The notes under the pieces: model-generated
Seen by the model: only the letters and a program-made list of their open reading frames with translations
What the model was told of the DNA's origin: nothing
Database searches by the model: none
Part shown: piece after piece, positions 1 through 11,724 of the stretch
Layout of the letters: every line of letters begins with the position of its first letter
How positions within the stretch are numbered: position 1 is the stretch's first letter
Made by a program: the position numbers and the translations under genes
DNA from: Brachionus manjavacas
Taxonomy: Eukaryota; Rotifera; Eurotatoria; Ploima; Brachionidae
NCBI GenBank assembly: GCA_019054805.1
Contig: JAHQIY010000010.1
Location: forward strand, 1,719,501 to 1,783,500
DNA: 64,000 bases
Direction: 5' to 3'

Positions 1-1465
1 GATAGATGGGCTTTTATGCTCAATTTAGATTTAAATAGACAGTTTATAGAAAAATATGCTTCGACTAGAATAGCGCCAACTTGAGCTCCAGTCCAATAAA
101 TGTCATTTGGATTTAAAGTGAAGTATTTAAGAAGTGTTGATAGAATCTTTTTTTTCTATTTGAAATTTAATACTATTGTCATTTAGAGTGGATTCCACAT
201 GAGATAAAATCTCGAAAATATTTCAATCAACTTGATGGAATTAATTTTCTTAGCAGAAATCGACTTTTTCTTCTGACTACTCAACAAAAGTTTCTAATCT
301 GGCAAGTATTGCATGTAATCTAAGACCTAACTGGACTCGTTTCTAGTTCAGTGAGCCCCTAATCGATTTTAAGCTTTGTTTTCCTCTCAGTTGAGCAATC
401 GGTCCGAGCATCTGAAAAGATAATATTTCCGATTGAGCTGCTTTGATAAATTGGTCTAAAGTTTCTATTTAGTTCAAAGAGCCATTCTTTTTAATAAAGC
501 TACTTTGAATTTTTTATCTATTTTTAAAAAATTTATTAAGCAAATTTTTGGAGAAATTAATGCAAGAATAAATGATAGAATTTGAATATGAATAAAATAT
601 TTTTTTGTGTTCTTTTTTTTTCAATTAATTCAAATAATAGAATTTTTTTTTTAAATAAAATTATATTCGAATTTTTATTGAGTTTCTGATGCAAATGATA
701 AGACTAAAAAAATTTTTTTTTTTAATTTTTTTTATTTAAATTTTAAATTGGTTGAATCAAATATAAATTTAGATTTTAAAAAAGAAGTTAAGTGAAAGAA
801 AATTTTTCCATTTATTAAATTAAAATAATAGACTTTATAGATGATAATGAGCTTTAATGGTCAACAAAATAATAAAAATCGTAATTTCTTAGAGGAATTT
901 AAATGTTAAAAATAGATCATCTATTATGGTCCGAATGATACTAAACAATTAAATGATAGACATTCTGTTTTATTTATAATGAATTATTAAGGCCTATGTA
1001 GAATTGAATTTTTTTTTAAATAATTAAATTCAAGCTTTGAAGTGTTAAAGGCTTAGATTTTTTTTCAAATTTTTCAAATTTTTTTTAATCAGGCCCATGT
1101 CTTAAAATATTGATTTAAACATCATTTATTCAAATTCATTACAGTTAAAATTTTTATATTAAAAATAAGATGTATGAAATTTTTAGCTATATGAACAAAT
1201 TTTTTAACAATGCATTCTAGCTTAACAATTCAAATTTTGCAAAAAAGTAAATGTTATTGAAAATTGACAGCCTAACACCAGAAGATCCAATTTTAATTTA
1301 ATCTCATATTTTATAATTTTATGTTTTTATTTTAATTACGTTAATAATTAATTCAAACTGCCTAAAATTCATGATTGTCGGAAAAATATCCACAAGTCTT
1401 TAAAATCTCTTTTTATTTAAAAAAAAACAAAGGCTATTATTTTATCTTTTATTCAACAATTCGAT
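1..1465. other. AT-rich stretch, no gene seen
   Basis: Homopolymer-rich AT sequence with frequent stops in all frames. I see no exon-like open frame, splice-bounded segment or RNA gene. Confidence 0.5.
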
Positions 1466-1469
1466 TAAT

Positions 1470-1575
1470 AATAATAAGAATAATATAAGCTACAGCAGGA
1501 TAACTGCGGAGCAAGGCTAGACATAGCCTCGCTATGGTAGCTGTCTGGTTTTACATACAGTATAATAATAATAAA
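1470..1575 (-). repeat. LINE 3'-end relic with ATT-type tail (family C)
   Basis: A GC-richer core (GCTACAGCAGGATAACTGCG and onward) is flanked by TAATAATAATAAG-type triplets. Read on the minus strand, it ends in CTGTAGCTTATATTATT and then an ATT-repeat tail. The same end occurs near 1885 and near 45590, so this looks like a 5'-truncated copy of a dispersed non-LTR element. Family name C is mine. Confidence 0.5.
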
Positions 1576-1860
1576 GTTTATGTAGATAATGTTTTGCGCT
1601 AAAAAAATTAATTAATTTATTAGTAAATTGATTAATAAATTCAAATATTTTAAAATTACTGAATCTAAGGATCAAATTTGTGTAAAAAAATTACAAAATT
1701 TTTGACAAGTCTAAAAAACTTCAAGGCTCTTTATGTTGTTTATTTTTTTAATGCTCTTTAATTATTAATGTAATTAAATCTTTTTAAAAATCTTTACTAC
1801 TTTTTTGATATTATGGGACAAAAAATTCGATTATTTTCGCTATATTTAATTTAACTTTTA

Positions 1861-2320
1861 ATAATAATAATAATAATAATATAAGTTACAACAAGCTAGT
1901 AAGCTAGACTTGTGAAGATGGGAAACAGTATGATCCCATCTATGGTAATGGTATGTACACTTAATCAGTAAAATTAATTAAGTCAGTATTTAATTAGTTA
2001 AAAGATGATAATAATGTTTGAAGAGGAAGAAGAGTGTCGTGGAGAACTGGTTGGCTTTTGGTAATTTGGTCAGGTGTTGAGAGGGATGGGGGCCTCGGGT
2101 CCGATGCCTCATTTGGCTAGGGTGGTAGCGTGTTCTATGTTAAGAGTACAGTCACCTCCCCGGCTCTGCCTTCATCACATCAAAGATTGTTATTCGTCAG
2201 GTCATTATTCCCTCGTGTCGATTCTACCGAGCCTCAGGACTTCATCCATGGTAGGTTTCTCCTTACGTCTGTACTTATCCAGGCTGTTCTTGAATTGGTA
2301 AAAAAACTCTAAATTTTTTT
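1861..2320 (-). pseudogene. LINE 3' end with C-terminal coding relic
   Basis: On the minus strand, 2310-2212 reads YQFKNSLDKYRR followed by LRLGRIDTRE and a stop. This resembles the FKN(R/S)LDKY close of many non-LTR reverse-transcriptase proteins. The following 3'UTR is unusually GC-rich for the window and ends in a long (ATT)n tail at 1861-1884. The 5' part of the element is absent, as expected for a truncated insertion. The plus-strand frames across it are shadows. Function as a retrotransposon is inferred from the tail and the C-terminal motif only. Confidence 0.55.
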
Positions 2321-2329
2321 TTCATTTTT

Positions 2330-4370
2330 GGATTTGGTCATTTCTGTTCCTTAAATTAAAATTCAAATTTTTTGAGGCATTTTTCTTGGGTTTTACTTTT
2401 AACTTAAAGAAGAATTGTAATGAAAAAAACATTTGAAAGAGATATTTTATAAAAAATGTTTATTGGAAAATTTTCAATACAGAATAAAATTTTAATTTAG
2501 ATTAGAGACAAAAATGCTAATAAATTTTCATTTTCATTTTGTGGTTCTTTTTTTTTTAAAGTGCGATTGTCGCTCTGGATTCGGAAACAATATTGGTTTA
2601 TCTTAGGATTGAATGTCTTCAGCATTAAAATTTTTGTTTATTAATCTGTTTATTTATTCATATTATTTAGAAGTAAAGCTTTTAGATGACAATCATTTTG
2701 TGATTAAAAAAGTTTTAAAAAAATTTTAAAGTAATTTAGCAAAAAAATAACATTTCGAAAATAATTTTCAACATTTGTTTCAGAAGCCAAAATAAGATTT
2801 AAAAACAAATATTTTTTGTCGTTATCTCAATTTATCATCAGCCATGAGACTGAGGGGTCTTAGATCGTTTCAAACTGTCAGGCGGTTATTCAAAAATATC
2901 TCTTAAAAGATTTCATTTCAATCTTTTTTTTTGATTTTATTTCTTTCAGTTATTTTGAATATATTAATATCTTCCGCTTGATTCATTAATCCACATTGCC
3001 AACAGCTTCTACCCATATCCATTCTTATTGTAAGCCTCAAGGATATTGACTAAGAAAAAAATATTTTTGTGACCATGTAAAAAAATCTACATCAAAAATT
3101 TTAGTCAAAAAATTAAATGTTCTCTTTATTATAGCTAAAAGAAGCTAAAGATTGCATTAATTAAAAAAATTTTTTTTGTCCCGAAAATTTTAAATTTGCT
3201 GATGACCAAGTGCTGTGAATTGAGTGGAACTATAGAAGTTTCAATTCCATGTTTTATTCAATAATTGTGATCAAAATTTTTCTAATTTAATATTTTTAAA
3301 TTCAAGCTAACTTTGAATATATTTATGCCGAGCTCTCAGTCTTTTTGGTGCCAGCTTAATAAGAAGAAATAAACGCAATCATCTGATCTATTCTTGCACA
3401 ATTGATTTAAGATTTTGTTTTCCTCTCAGTTGAACAATCAGTCCGAGCATTTGAAAAGATGTAGTTTCCATTTGAGCAATTTTGATGAATTAGTCTGGAC
3501 TCCAAGCATACTTGATTAATAGGGTACCTTTTTAGCACGAATTGTCTTGCATGAATATTAGACACTCATCGCCTAATTTACAAGAGGTTATCAATAAACT
3601 AAAAAAGTAGAAAAGACTATTCATTTAACTAGAGGAAATCGAGCAAAATATTAAAATTTATTTTTGATTTATTAATGTAGCCAAAAAAAGACATTAAACT
3701 TTGTTTTATTTACTTTGTTTTAGATTGATCAAGATTTAATCAACGGGGTTAAGTAAACGAGTCTTAAGTTTAGCAGATCTTACACGAAATTTGAGATTTG
3801 TTTGCCTTATTATCAGGGCTTCAAACTAATTTTTTTGTAATAAATATTTATGCCTAATTGGACTGAGTTGGGCGCTCTTAATCAGGAAGGCTCTAGCAAT
3901 TAATTTTTTATTTCGTGAGAATATTTTCACAGACATGATATTTGGAAATTTATTCAATTTAATTAAATTAAGAGTGTTTAAGTTTATTAAGTTAAAGTTA
4001 ATAATTAAATTTTTTATAGGAAAAACGACCGGTTTCGTAGCTCGCCTATGTCTCTTCTTCAGGCTAGAAAATAATTTAATATTTAGGAATTTCAAAGAAA
4101 AATTGAGAAAAGAATTACAATGTGTAAATTAGAAATGAAATAATTAATAAGACTAGTTTTCAGTTTCAATAATAAATTGATAAAAGAAGCTTCTTTTTTT
4201 GGTCGTAAATCTATTTCATCTTCAATGACATAAAATTTAAAATGTATTCAAGGATCACGATGGGTTGATACACAAGATGTCTTAATACATGGGATAAGAC
4301 TTTTAATGTCAAGAATATGTTGTTTTATTCTTATTTATGTATGTTTAGTTTGATCGATAAATAGAAAATT
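2330..4370. other. AT-rich stretch, no gene seen
   Basis: No supported coding region. Around 4020-4070 a hairpin-like motif (CGACCGGTTTCGTAGC, then CTTCTTCAGGC) lies inside two overlapping opposite ORFs. The ORFs have lysine/asparagine-biased composition and look like chance frames. Confidence 0.4.
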
Positions 4371-4374
4371 TTTG

Positions 4375-4540
4375 TTTTATTTATTTTTTGATCTGTGCCG
4401 AGCTAATGCTCCTTCAGAATAAAAATATTTTAAAAAAAATTTAAATTAGAGTTAAATAAGATAAAATAAGATAAAATAAAAATAAAATAAAAATAAAAAT
4501 AAAAAGATAAATAAACAGATAAATAAGAAAATCAAAAACG
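4375..4540 (-). repeat. LINE 3' tail, family A
   Basis: On the plus strand TTTATTTATTTTTTGATCTG precedes the core GCCGAGCTAATGCTCCTTC. On the minus strand this is a 3'UTR with a short GAGC...GCTC hairpin and an AAATAAAT tail. The same end is found at 19120, 27450, 47080 and 57475; at 47 kb it lies just 3' of a LINE ORF, which identifies the family. Confidence 0.6.
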
Positions 4541-5440
4541 AAAAGTTGAAAAATTTAGGGGATAAAAATTTTTGAATTTTGAACCTCATTTTATAAAAAA
4601 AGAATAATTGCTTTCACAATTATCATGTGCTAAGATCGGTATATGAAACCCATTCAATTCGAATTATATCAGTGAAAGAATAATAATTGTAAATATCGAA
4701 ATTAGAATATTTTTTTTAAATTTCAAAAAATAAAGATGCTCAGTTTTTTTTTAATTTTTTTTTTTAATTTTTTTTTAAGAAAAACTTAAAGTTTCAGTAG
4801 ATTTTCGAACAATGTCTAGATTCAAGTCAGATTTAACTACATGGAATGAAAAATCATCTATCAACATGATCTATTTTATTAAAGTGAAAAGAAACTTCTG
4901 AACATGAATTAAAATTACTTAAATTTACAAAGATTTTCTTATATCCTTTTTAAATTTCCTAATTGAATGTAAATGATCTAATATTCTTATTTTAGTTATC
5001 TAGATTATTCACTTATATAAAATAAATTACATTTTATAATATAAACTAATCCAATCGATTCACAAGTTAAGTCTCTCGAGAATGGAATATAAAATTTCCA
5101 TATTTCAAATAAAACTTTTTTCCGCTAGATTTACAACTGAAGCATTACCACTAAATTTTTATTTTTCAAAAAACTAGATTCCATTCTTATCCTTTGATAA
5201 GAATCTTAAACAATTAAATTTGGTTCTGAAACATTTTTATCAAATGTATTAATTTTAACTAATCTAAATAAAAAGTACCCTTCTAATTCTAGTAAAAAGA
5301 GAAGCTGGAAAATTTTTAAATACATGACCAAGATGGTCAGAAACTGGCATTAAATATTATTATTATTATTTATTTCAAAAAACACTACTTGAGTGATGAA
5401 AGTAAAAAAAAAATCAAGTCAAATAGGAAAAATTTAATTT
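4541..5440. other. AT-rich stretch, no gene seen
   Basis: Includes an (ATT)n microsatellite near 5356. No coding or RNA feature is supported. Confidence 0.4.
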
Positions 5441-5444
5441 CATA

Positions 5445-6125
5445 AGTTTCAGCGTGTCTTCGGTTGGTACTATATTTAATGCCTGCAAGAGGTTAGTTGT
5501 TTTCGATCTTTTACTCAATCCTAATGACTTTTTAATGATTGTATACTCAGTGCTTTTTGTTTTCCTTAGGAAAGTTTGATTAATTTTTGTTGCCTCGCAT
5601 CCGTAAGTTAGAATAGGTCTTGTACAGTTGGGACTTTATTTATATTTTTAGGCTAGGATAACTCATGAACTCTCAAAGGTTTTTCGAACTCTTTCTTTAA
5701 TAAAATCAGCGTTGTTATTCTTTGAGTTCAATGCAATCCATGGGTACTTTATATTATCGTGAAGTTCAATTTCTTTATTGTCCATGTTAAGTCATGGTTT
5801 GGTAGACCGTTGCTTTTTGTTTCCAAAAATACTTAACTGAGTTTTTTCCGCGTTAAATTTTATTTCGTTTTTCACGCCATAAGACATACAGATATTGATG
5901 GCATTTTTTATTTCTATGGCTTTTGCACTAAGTAAGAGAATGCCATCTGCTTAAAGCAGGAAACCCATATTGAGATCAGCTATCTCAGCTTCGTTTATTT
6001 CTTCAACAATATCTTCAATGTATATTGAAGAAACTTTCGGCGATAAAGGCCCTCCTTGTTTTACACCAACGATCAAGTGGTTTATTCTTTTTTAGGCTCC
6101 TGAATGCTAGCTCCTTTACTGTAAA
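5445..6125 (-). pseudogene. Broken non-LTR reverse transcriptase
   Basis: The minus strand near 6085-5900 reads GVKQGGPLSPK, then SIYIEDIVEEI, then ADGILLLSAKAIEIKNA. These correspond to RT motifs 4 and 5; the catalytic YADD is degraded to *ADG by an in-frame stop. Further on, KFNAEKTQLSIFGNK (about 5850) is the normal region after the active site. A C-terminal segment (NIKYPW, KERVRKTFESS) continues to about 5660. Several stops and one or more frameshifts are present. It is a dead LINE copy; the subfamily cannot be set without a search. Confidence 0.7.
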
Positions 6126-6129
6126 TACT

Positions 6130-9100
6130 GCATGGCTACAAGATGAATTACTTTTAAAACCGAATTGGTTTGGGTCCCTGAATGGGTTACGTGAGTAAAT
6201 AATTAGATGAGTTTGTGGCCTTGATATAGAGATTAAAAATTAACATCTTTAATAAGGGCTCAAATTTAATTTCTAAGTCGAAAAAAATTTAAAGTTATCT
6301 ATTGAAATATTCAGCTTATAGAAATTCATTCCAATTTAAGTCTTTAGTAGATGCAATAAATATTTCGTCAATAAATCTTTTGAATAGAAATATAAAGAAA
6401 CACAGTTTTATTCTAAAATATAAAGACAAAGGTTAGCTACAGAAAAGACCATGCTGACATGTTGAAATATAACTTTGATGGTACTAGAAAAATTTTTGAT
6501 CATTTAAAAAAAAAAATTATTTTTATTAATGAGAAGAATTTATTGACTTTTTTTTTAATAATTTATTTCAGCAAAAATAATCTAAATAAATTATAGACTT
6601 TATTTGTTTGTGTAAAATGGAGCGATTTTGATTGATGGTGCTGGAGTCTAAGTCGATTTTGTACAAGAATTCTTTTTACATGTTGACTCGTCAAGCAACA
6701 GGCTAAAAAGTGATTTATCTTTTTAAGATAAATTATGTTTTCACTATCTTCAAATGGACACATGAACAAAAAGGCAACAACTGAGCATATATTTATTTGG
6801 CAAATGTTTATTGTTCTGCTTTAAGTGACTGGATTAATAGGAGAAATATTTTATTAAAAGTATTTGAGCTTTTAATTTCTAATATCAATCACACTTTGAC
6901 TAAATAAAAAATTTGACTCTAATTTCTTTTGTGTTCATGAAAATGAAAAAGAAAATTTCTTAGATTTGAAAATTAACTTTTTATTGTAGCTCTAATTACA
7001 ATTTAAGGCTCTATAGTGCCAACTTCGAACCTTCGAAGGAAGCTTTGAAAAAATGCTCGCAAAATACCGGACAATAATTATATATTAGGCAAATATTTAT
7101 TTCTCTTAACGTAACTTAAGTCCAAAGTAGAATTTAGCTTTTGTGTTTTTTTTTTTATTTATGCTGAGGGCATCATTTAGACTCTCATGCTCGAATAAGT
7201 GTAATAATTTTTTTGCCATATTAAAAATAGTCGTAATTGAGCAAAAATGATGATTTATAGACTACTATTATCTTTTTTTTTATTATTTTATATTCAATTT
7301 AATTTGAAGCAAAATCTGAATTCCAATTTTTCTAAATTATCTTTTCTCTGTTTAGAATAGACTAAAATTTTAAGAGCCCAAAAGGACATAATATTTGATC
7401 AAATAATATTTATCTTTAATATTACGATGACTTTGAATAACTCTTTTGGCCATTATTAGTATTTTTTTGTAAAAAAACATTAAAAATTTCAAGTCTATAA
7501 ATTTTTATAAGTTTTGAGAGACCAAATAGATGAATGCTTTCATTTAAATAATATTTTTTTTTTTTTTTTTTGAAAATTTAAATAATGTTTTTTTGATCAT
7601 TTATTATTTTTAAAAATTATTGCTAAAAATCTAACAAATTTTTGTATGGAAAAAAAGAGATAATTAAATTATTTACATCACTTTCATGATAAGAATTGAA
7701 ATTGAAAATGTTCAATGAACCAATATTAATTTTTTTTAATTTAATTATGAAGAGTATTTTAAAAGTTTTATTCTTTTTTTTAATTTAATGTAATTTGGTG
7801 CGCATGTATTTTTTAACAATTGGATTTAAACCAAAATTTATCATCTAATTTGAAATATGATCACTTCACAAAGCTGTCATAGAAAAAAATGAAAAATTTT
7901 TATTAATAAAATAAGGCTAAGGGTGTCCGATATTTTTCTCCAGCTTCTTCTACTCATTATTTTTTCAATTATTAAAAATTTTGCAAAAGACTTTGTCTCA
8001 AAGACCTAAAGTCGCAACAAGGTGCAAAAATATTAACAATAAAACATCAAAAAAGTATAAATCATGTTTTTTAAAACAATTTAAAAATTTTTTCATTTTA
8101 AAAATTTAGCATAATTTTCAAAAAATAAATGAGAAAAAGACAATTTTAATTATTTTCTTTAATTAGGGATTTTACAATCTGTGAATGTGATCCGACCAGT
8201 TGATTCAATGACTTGATTTATCCATAGCTCCTTTATATATATGAAATAAACGACCCGCTTATTTTATAAATTTACTTTTATTAATTTTTACTTATTTTTT
8301 AATAAAAATACAAATGGGGTCTGAAAGGCAATCGGCTTTTATTTGCCAAATCTCATAAGCCAGTCTTGGCTACATTTACAAGTGAAGACAGAGTTTCAGG
8401 GTTCTTTTCAAAATCTCACTACTCCTTCCTTTTAAAGAATGAAGACTTAGGCCAAGTGATTTAGAAAGAGGATTGAAAAAAAAAGTTTATTTATAAAATT
8501 TTTTCTTTTTATTTATCATTTCTTCGAATTTCGATAGACTGATTTTACGCAAACATCTTGTCCTGAGTCTCAATTGATGCAGACTTTCGATTTTGACCAA
8601 AAGTGAAGAAAAGTCTTGTGGAATTTGAAATTTAAAATTTTTAAAAATTTAAAAATAAATTTTCCTCTTGACCATTTTTTCACATTTATTTTACAACTAA
8701 ATCTTTTTGTTTTGATTCAAAGCTTAAAGAAAAAATTGGGAAAATTTTATTGCGAAAAAATTTGTGGGACAAAAATTTCAAAGTCAAATATTTAAGTTGT
8801 TTGCACAATCTTCAAAGCGTTGAAGGGGAGATAATTATTTGGCGAACAATTAGGAAATTTAGTTTTAGCAGATCGAGATAGAGTGTAGAGAATAATTGGA
8901 TTTTGACACTTGACAAACTATTTCATACTAAATAGAGAATTTCTTCTTTAAAATTTTTTTTTTAAAGCAGTGTTATATGTGTAAATAGCGGAGTTAGAGC
9001 TCGGCCGAATAAAAAATTAATTTTGTCACGCTTTAAATAATTTAAAGCTTGAACAAAATTTATTTTTGTTTTATTTATTTTAGTGGACTGTCAAGCCGAA

Positions 9101-10815
9101 ATTGTTTATTCGTTTCAGGCTCATTTTTCTTTTTCTAGCAGGGACTTAAAAGCCGAGCGGAATATTCCCTCGATTTGAATATTAATACGTCTTAGATCGT
9201 TGGCTAAATAAATTATCTATGCCACTCTAGAGATAAGGTAAGTTCGTATTTCAGTGGAGCTAGAGCCGAAATATTTTTCGAACCAGTCCGTGGAGATTAA
9301 AATGACAGTTTTTTTTAATTAACATACTTGGTCTATTAATGGACGCTCGGCGTCCACAACTCTTGCTATAGGTATTTAATTAATAAATATCTTAAGCTGA
9401 ATATTTGCTCTTGAGATTTGCCATAGAGGAAGAAAATTTTTTGTTTGTCATGAATCGATCTAATTAGATCTTGTTGTTGAGTATCTGGAGGCGTATAGAT
9501 AAATACATGTCTTGATAATCATGAACAAAAAAAAGATCTAATTAAATCGAATATTTTTCTAGGGCTACTTTTAAATTGATCTTTGATGAACTAGTTTGTA
9601 ATGTAAAAGCTAATTTATTTGGATGCTCGGGCTTATTCCTCTTTATTTCTTAGTTTTTCTTTATTCACTCTAATTAGATATTTTATTTATTATTTTTTTT
9701 TTTGAAAAAAAAATTTTTACTAAGGGAAATTATTATTTTTATTTATTTACTTGGAGATACTAAAAATTTCAATTTTTTATTACATCAATCAGTTATTTGG
9801 AATTGTATTGTTGGAGCAAAAGGTAAGTTTCATTTTTTTAATCTTTATTCAAATGAAATATGTCAAATTTGAGAAATTTTTTAAAATTTTTTTAAATTTT
9901 TTCTGGTTGTTTTAAAAATGTTCTTTAAACAAAAAAAACTCATATTAATTAAAGTATTTTGTTGACACAAAAATTTGTTTTTTAGTGCACTCGAGGGGTA
10001 TTAATATGGCTTTTTTTTCTTTAAATTTTTCACCCCAGAATTAATGATAATTAGCAGTGTTATATTTGTTTTCAAAGTCAAAATTTTATTCGAATTAAAA
10101 TAAAGTAAAATTTCAAATTTTTTAAGGGCTTTTTATTTCTATCAAAATTAAAGCTCGTAAATTTAAAATTTAATTTTAATTCAATTAATTTTTATTTTAT
10201 TTGAAAAATTCTGATAGTAGTCTTTTGAAAGAACCAAAAAATTAAAAAAAATATTTATATAATTTATCACAAAAAAAATATTTAATTAATACTATTCCTG
10301 AGTGTACAAGATACGATATTTCACAATAAGTGGCATGGTTGGTTTGATATGACACTGATGGTGGAATTGCTTATTTTCAAAAATTACTCAAACACTATTT
10401 TTGTCTTATAAAAAATAGCTACCACATTTCCGTGGTTAAGAACGCGTGCACTAATACCCAAAGAAATATGTGCTTTTAGTCCGAGGCATATGATTCGGAA
10501 CTTCGGGTTTTGGCAAGGCGTTAAATATTAGAAAGAATATTTTAATTATTATTAATAAAATTTTTGTACTTTTCAACACAACGATTTCCTTTTCATAATG
10601 TTACATTGACTAGTCAAACTCCAGTTGTTTTTAAATAATAATGAAAGCGTAAGAAAATAATTAGGCAGAAAGAAGGCCTAAAAAAATAAAAAATAAAAAT
10701 CATAATTTTTAATGAATCTATCAAGGCTTTTTTAGTGAGAACCGAAATTTTTTTAATATATTTTTTTTTAACATTTATTTTAAAATTTTATTTAAATTCA
10801 AAATTAAGACCGTCA
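6130..10815. other. Long AT-rich stretch, no gene seen
   Basis: The longest feature-poor stretch in the window. Scattered ORFs of up to 68 codons have no recognisable motif. Poly-T tracts and A/T words dominate. A few GC-richer spots (for example 9340-9370) show no open frame. I see nothing I can support. Confidence 0.4.
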
Positions 10816-10819
10816 CTAG

Positions 10820-11477
10820 TACAGTGATGTTTCGGATTAAGTAAATTATGATAATTTACGTTAAAAAAAATGTCCAAAAAATTGAAATAATCTGACACTT
10901 TTTAAAAAAAAAATGAATTTTTTTTTTCCTTCAATTTTTATTTTCAAAATAATGTAGAAAAAAATTTACCATAATTTACGTAAGGTTTATATTTTGGTAA
11001 AATGGAATCAATTAAATAGTAAAAAATAGTAAAAAGTGATAAAAAATGATTAATTAAAATTTTAAATTAAATTGAAAATAAATTTTAATTTTAATTTTTT
11101 TTCGTTAAAAAAAAATTTCTTAAATAGTTTTAATACTTTTTAATTGTTTGATCAACCTCCTTGATTTTCTATTTCTTTATTTAATATTCTAGATTTTATT
11201 TTAAATTAATTATAATTTTATTTTATATTTTCAATTTTAATCTTTAATGTAATTTTGACATTTTACTATTTTTTACCATTTTTTACCATTAAATTGATTA
11301 CATTTTACCAAAATCAGCGTAAATTATGGTAAATTTTTTTTCTCATAATTTTGAAAATAAATATTGAAGGGTAAAAAAAAATAATTTTTTTTAAAAAAGT
11401 GCTAAATTATTTCAATTTTTTGGACATTTTTTTTAACGTAAATTATTGTAAATTACTAAATCCGGAACACCAATGTA
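10820..11477. mobile_element. Palindromic fold-back/MITE element with TA ends
   Basis: The left end TACAGTGATGTTTCGGATTA pairs with the right end TCCGGAACACCAATGTA as an imperfect terminal inverted repeat. Inner segments also pair: ACGTTAAAAAAAATGTCC with GGACATTTTTTTTAACGT, TTTACCATAATTTACG with CGTAAATTATGGTAAA, and ATAGTAAAAAATAGT with CTATTTTTTACC. The element is therefore nearly palindromic over about 660 bp and has no coding capacity. TA at both outer edges fits a mariner-type MITE. A solo end of the same family lies at 29154-29197. Confidence 0.75.
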
Positions 11478-11629
11478 TCTGAAAAGGTTTTTTTTTAATT
11501 TTTTTTTTAAACTTTGATTTAAACTTTGACGCCCTAAACTAAAATATTTGGGTCTTAACTCCTCGCCAATAATTAGAATCCTTTTACTAACGCTTTGTCA
11601 AGACCCCAAGTTCCGAAACTACTGCATTG

Positions 11630-11720
11630 TTATTATTCAAGTTTAATCAACAGGCTAGTGCCCTTATCTTTTTCAAGACTGAATAACATTTCATTTATTT
11701 AATTTTTTGAAAATAAAAAT
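11630..11720 (-). repeat. LINE 3' tail, family B
   Basis: Contains TTTAATCAACAGGCTAGTGC. The same motif ends the LINE copies at 48.7 kb (minus) and 63.6 kb (plus), where it follows RT coding sequence. Only the 3' end is present here. Confidence 0.6.
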
Positions 11721-11724
11721 AAAA

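Noticed and set aside
4019..4070. CTGAAGAAG...CGAAACC pattern on the minus strand resembling a hammerhead core
   Set aside because: The conserved CUGAUGA is not present (CTGAAGA) and the intervening bases do not form stem II.
3826..4132. Overlapping opposite ORFs of 65-89 codons
   Set aside because: Low-complexity composition on both strands and no recognisable domain.
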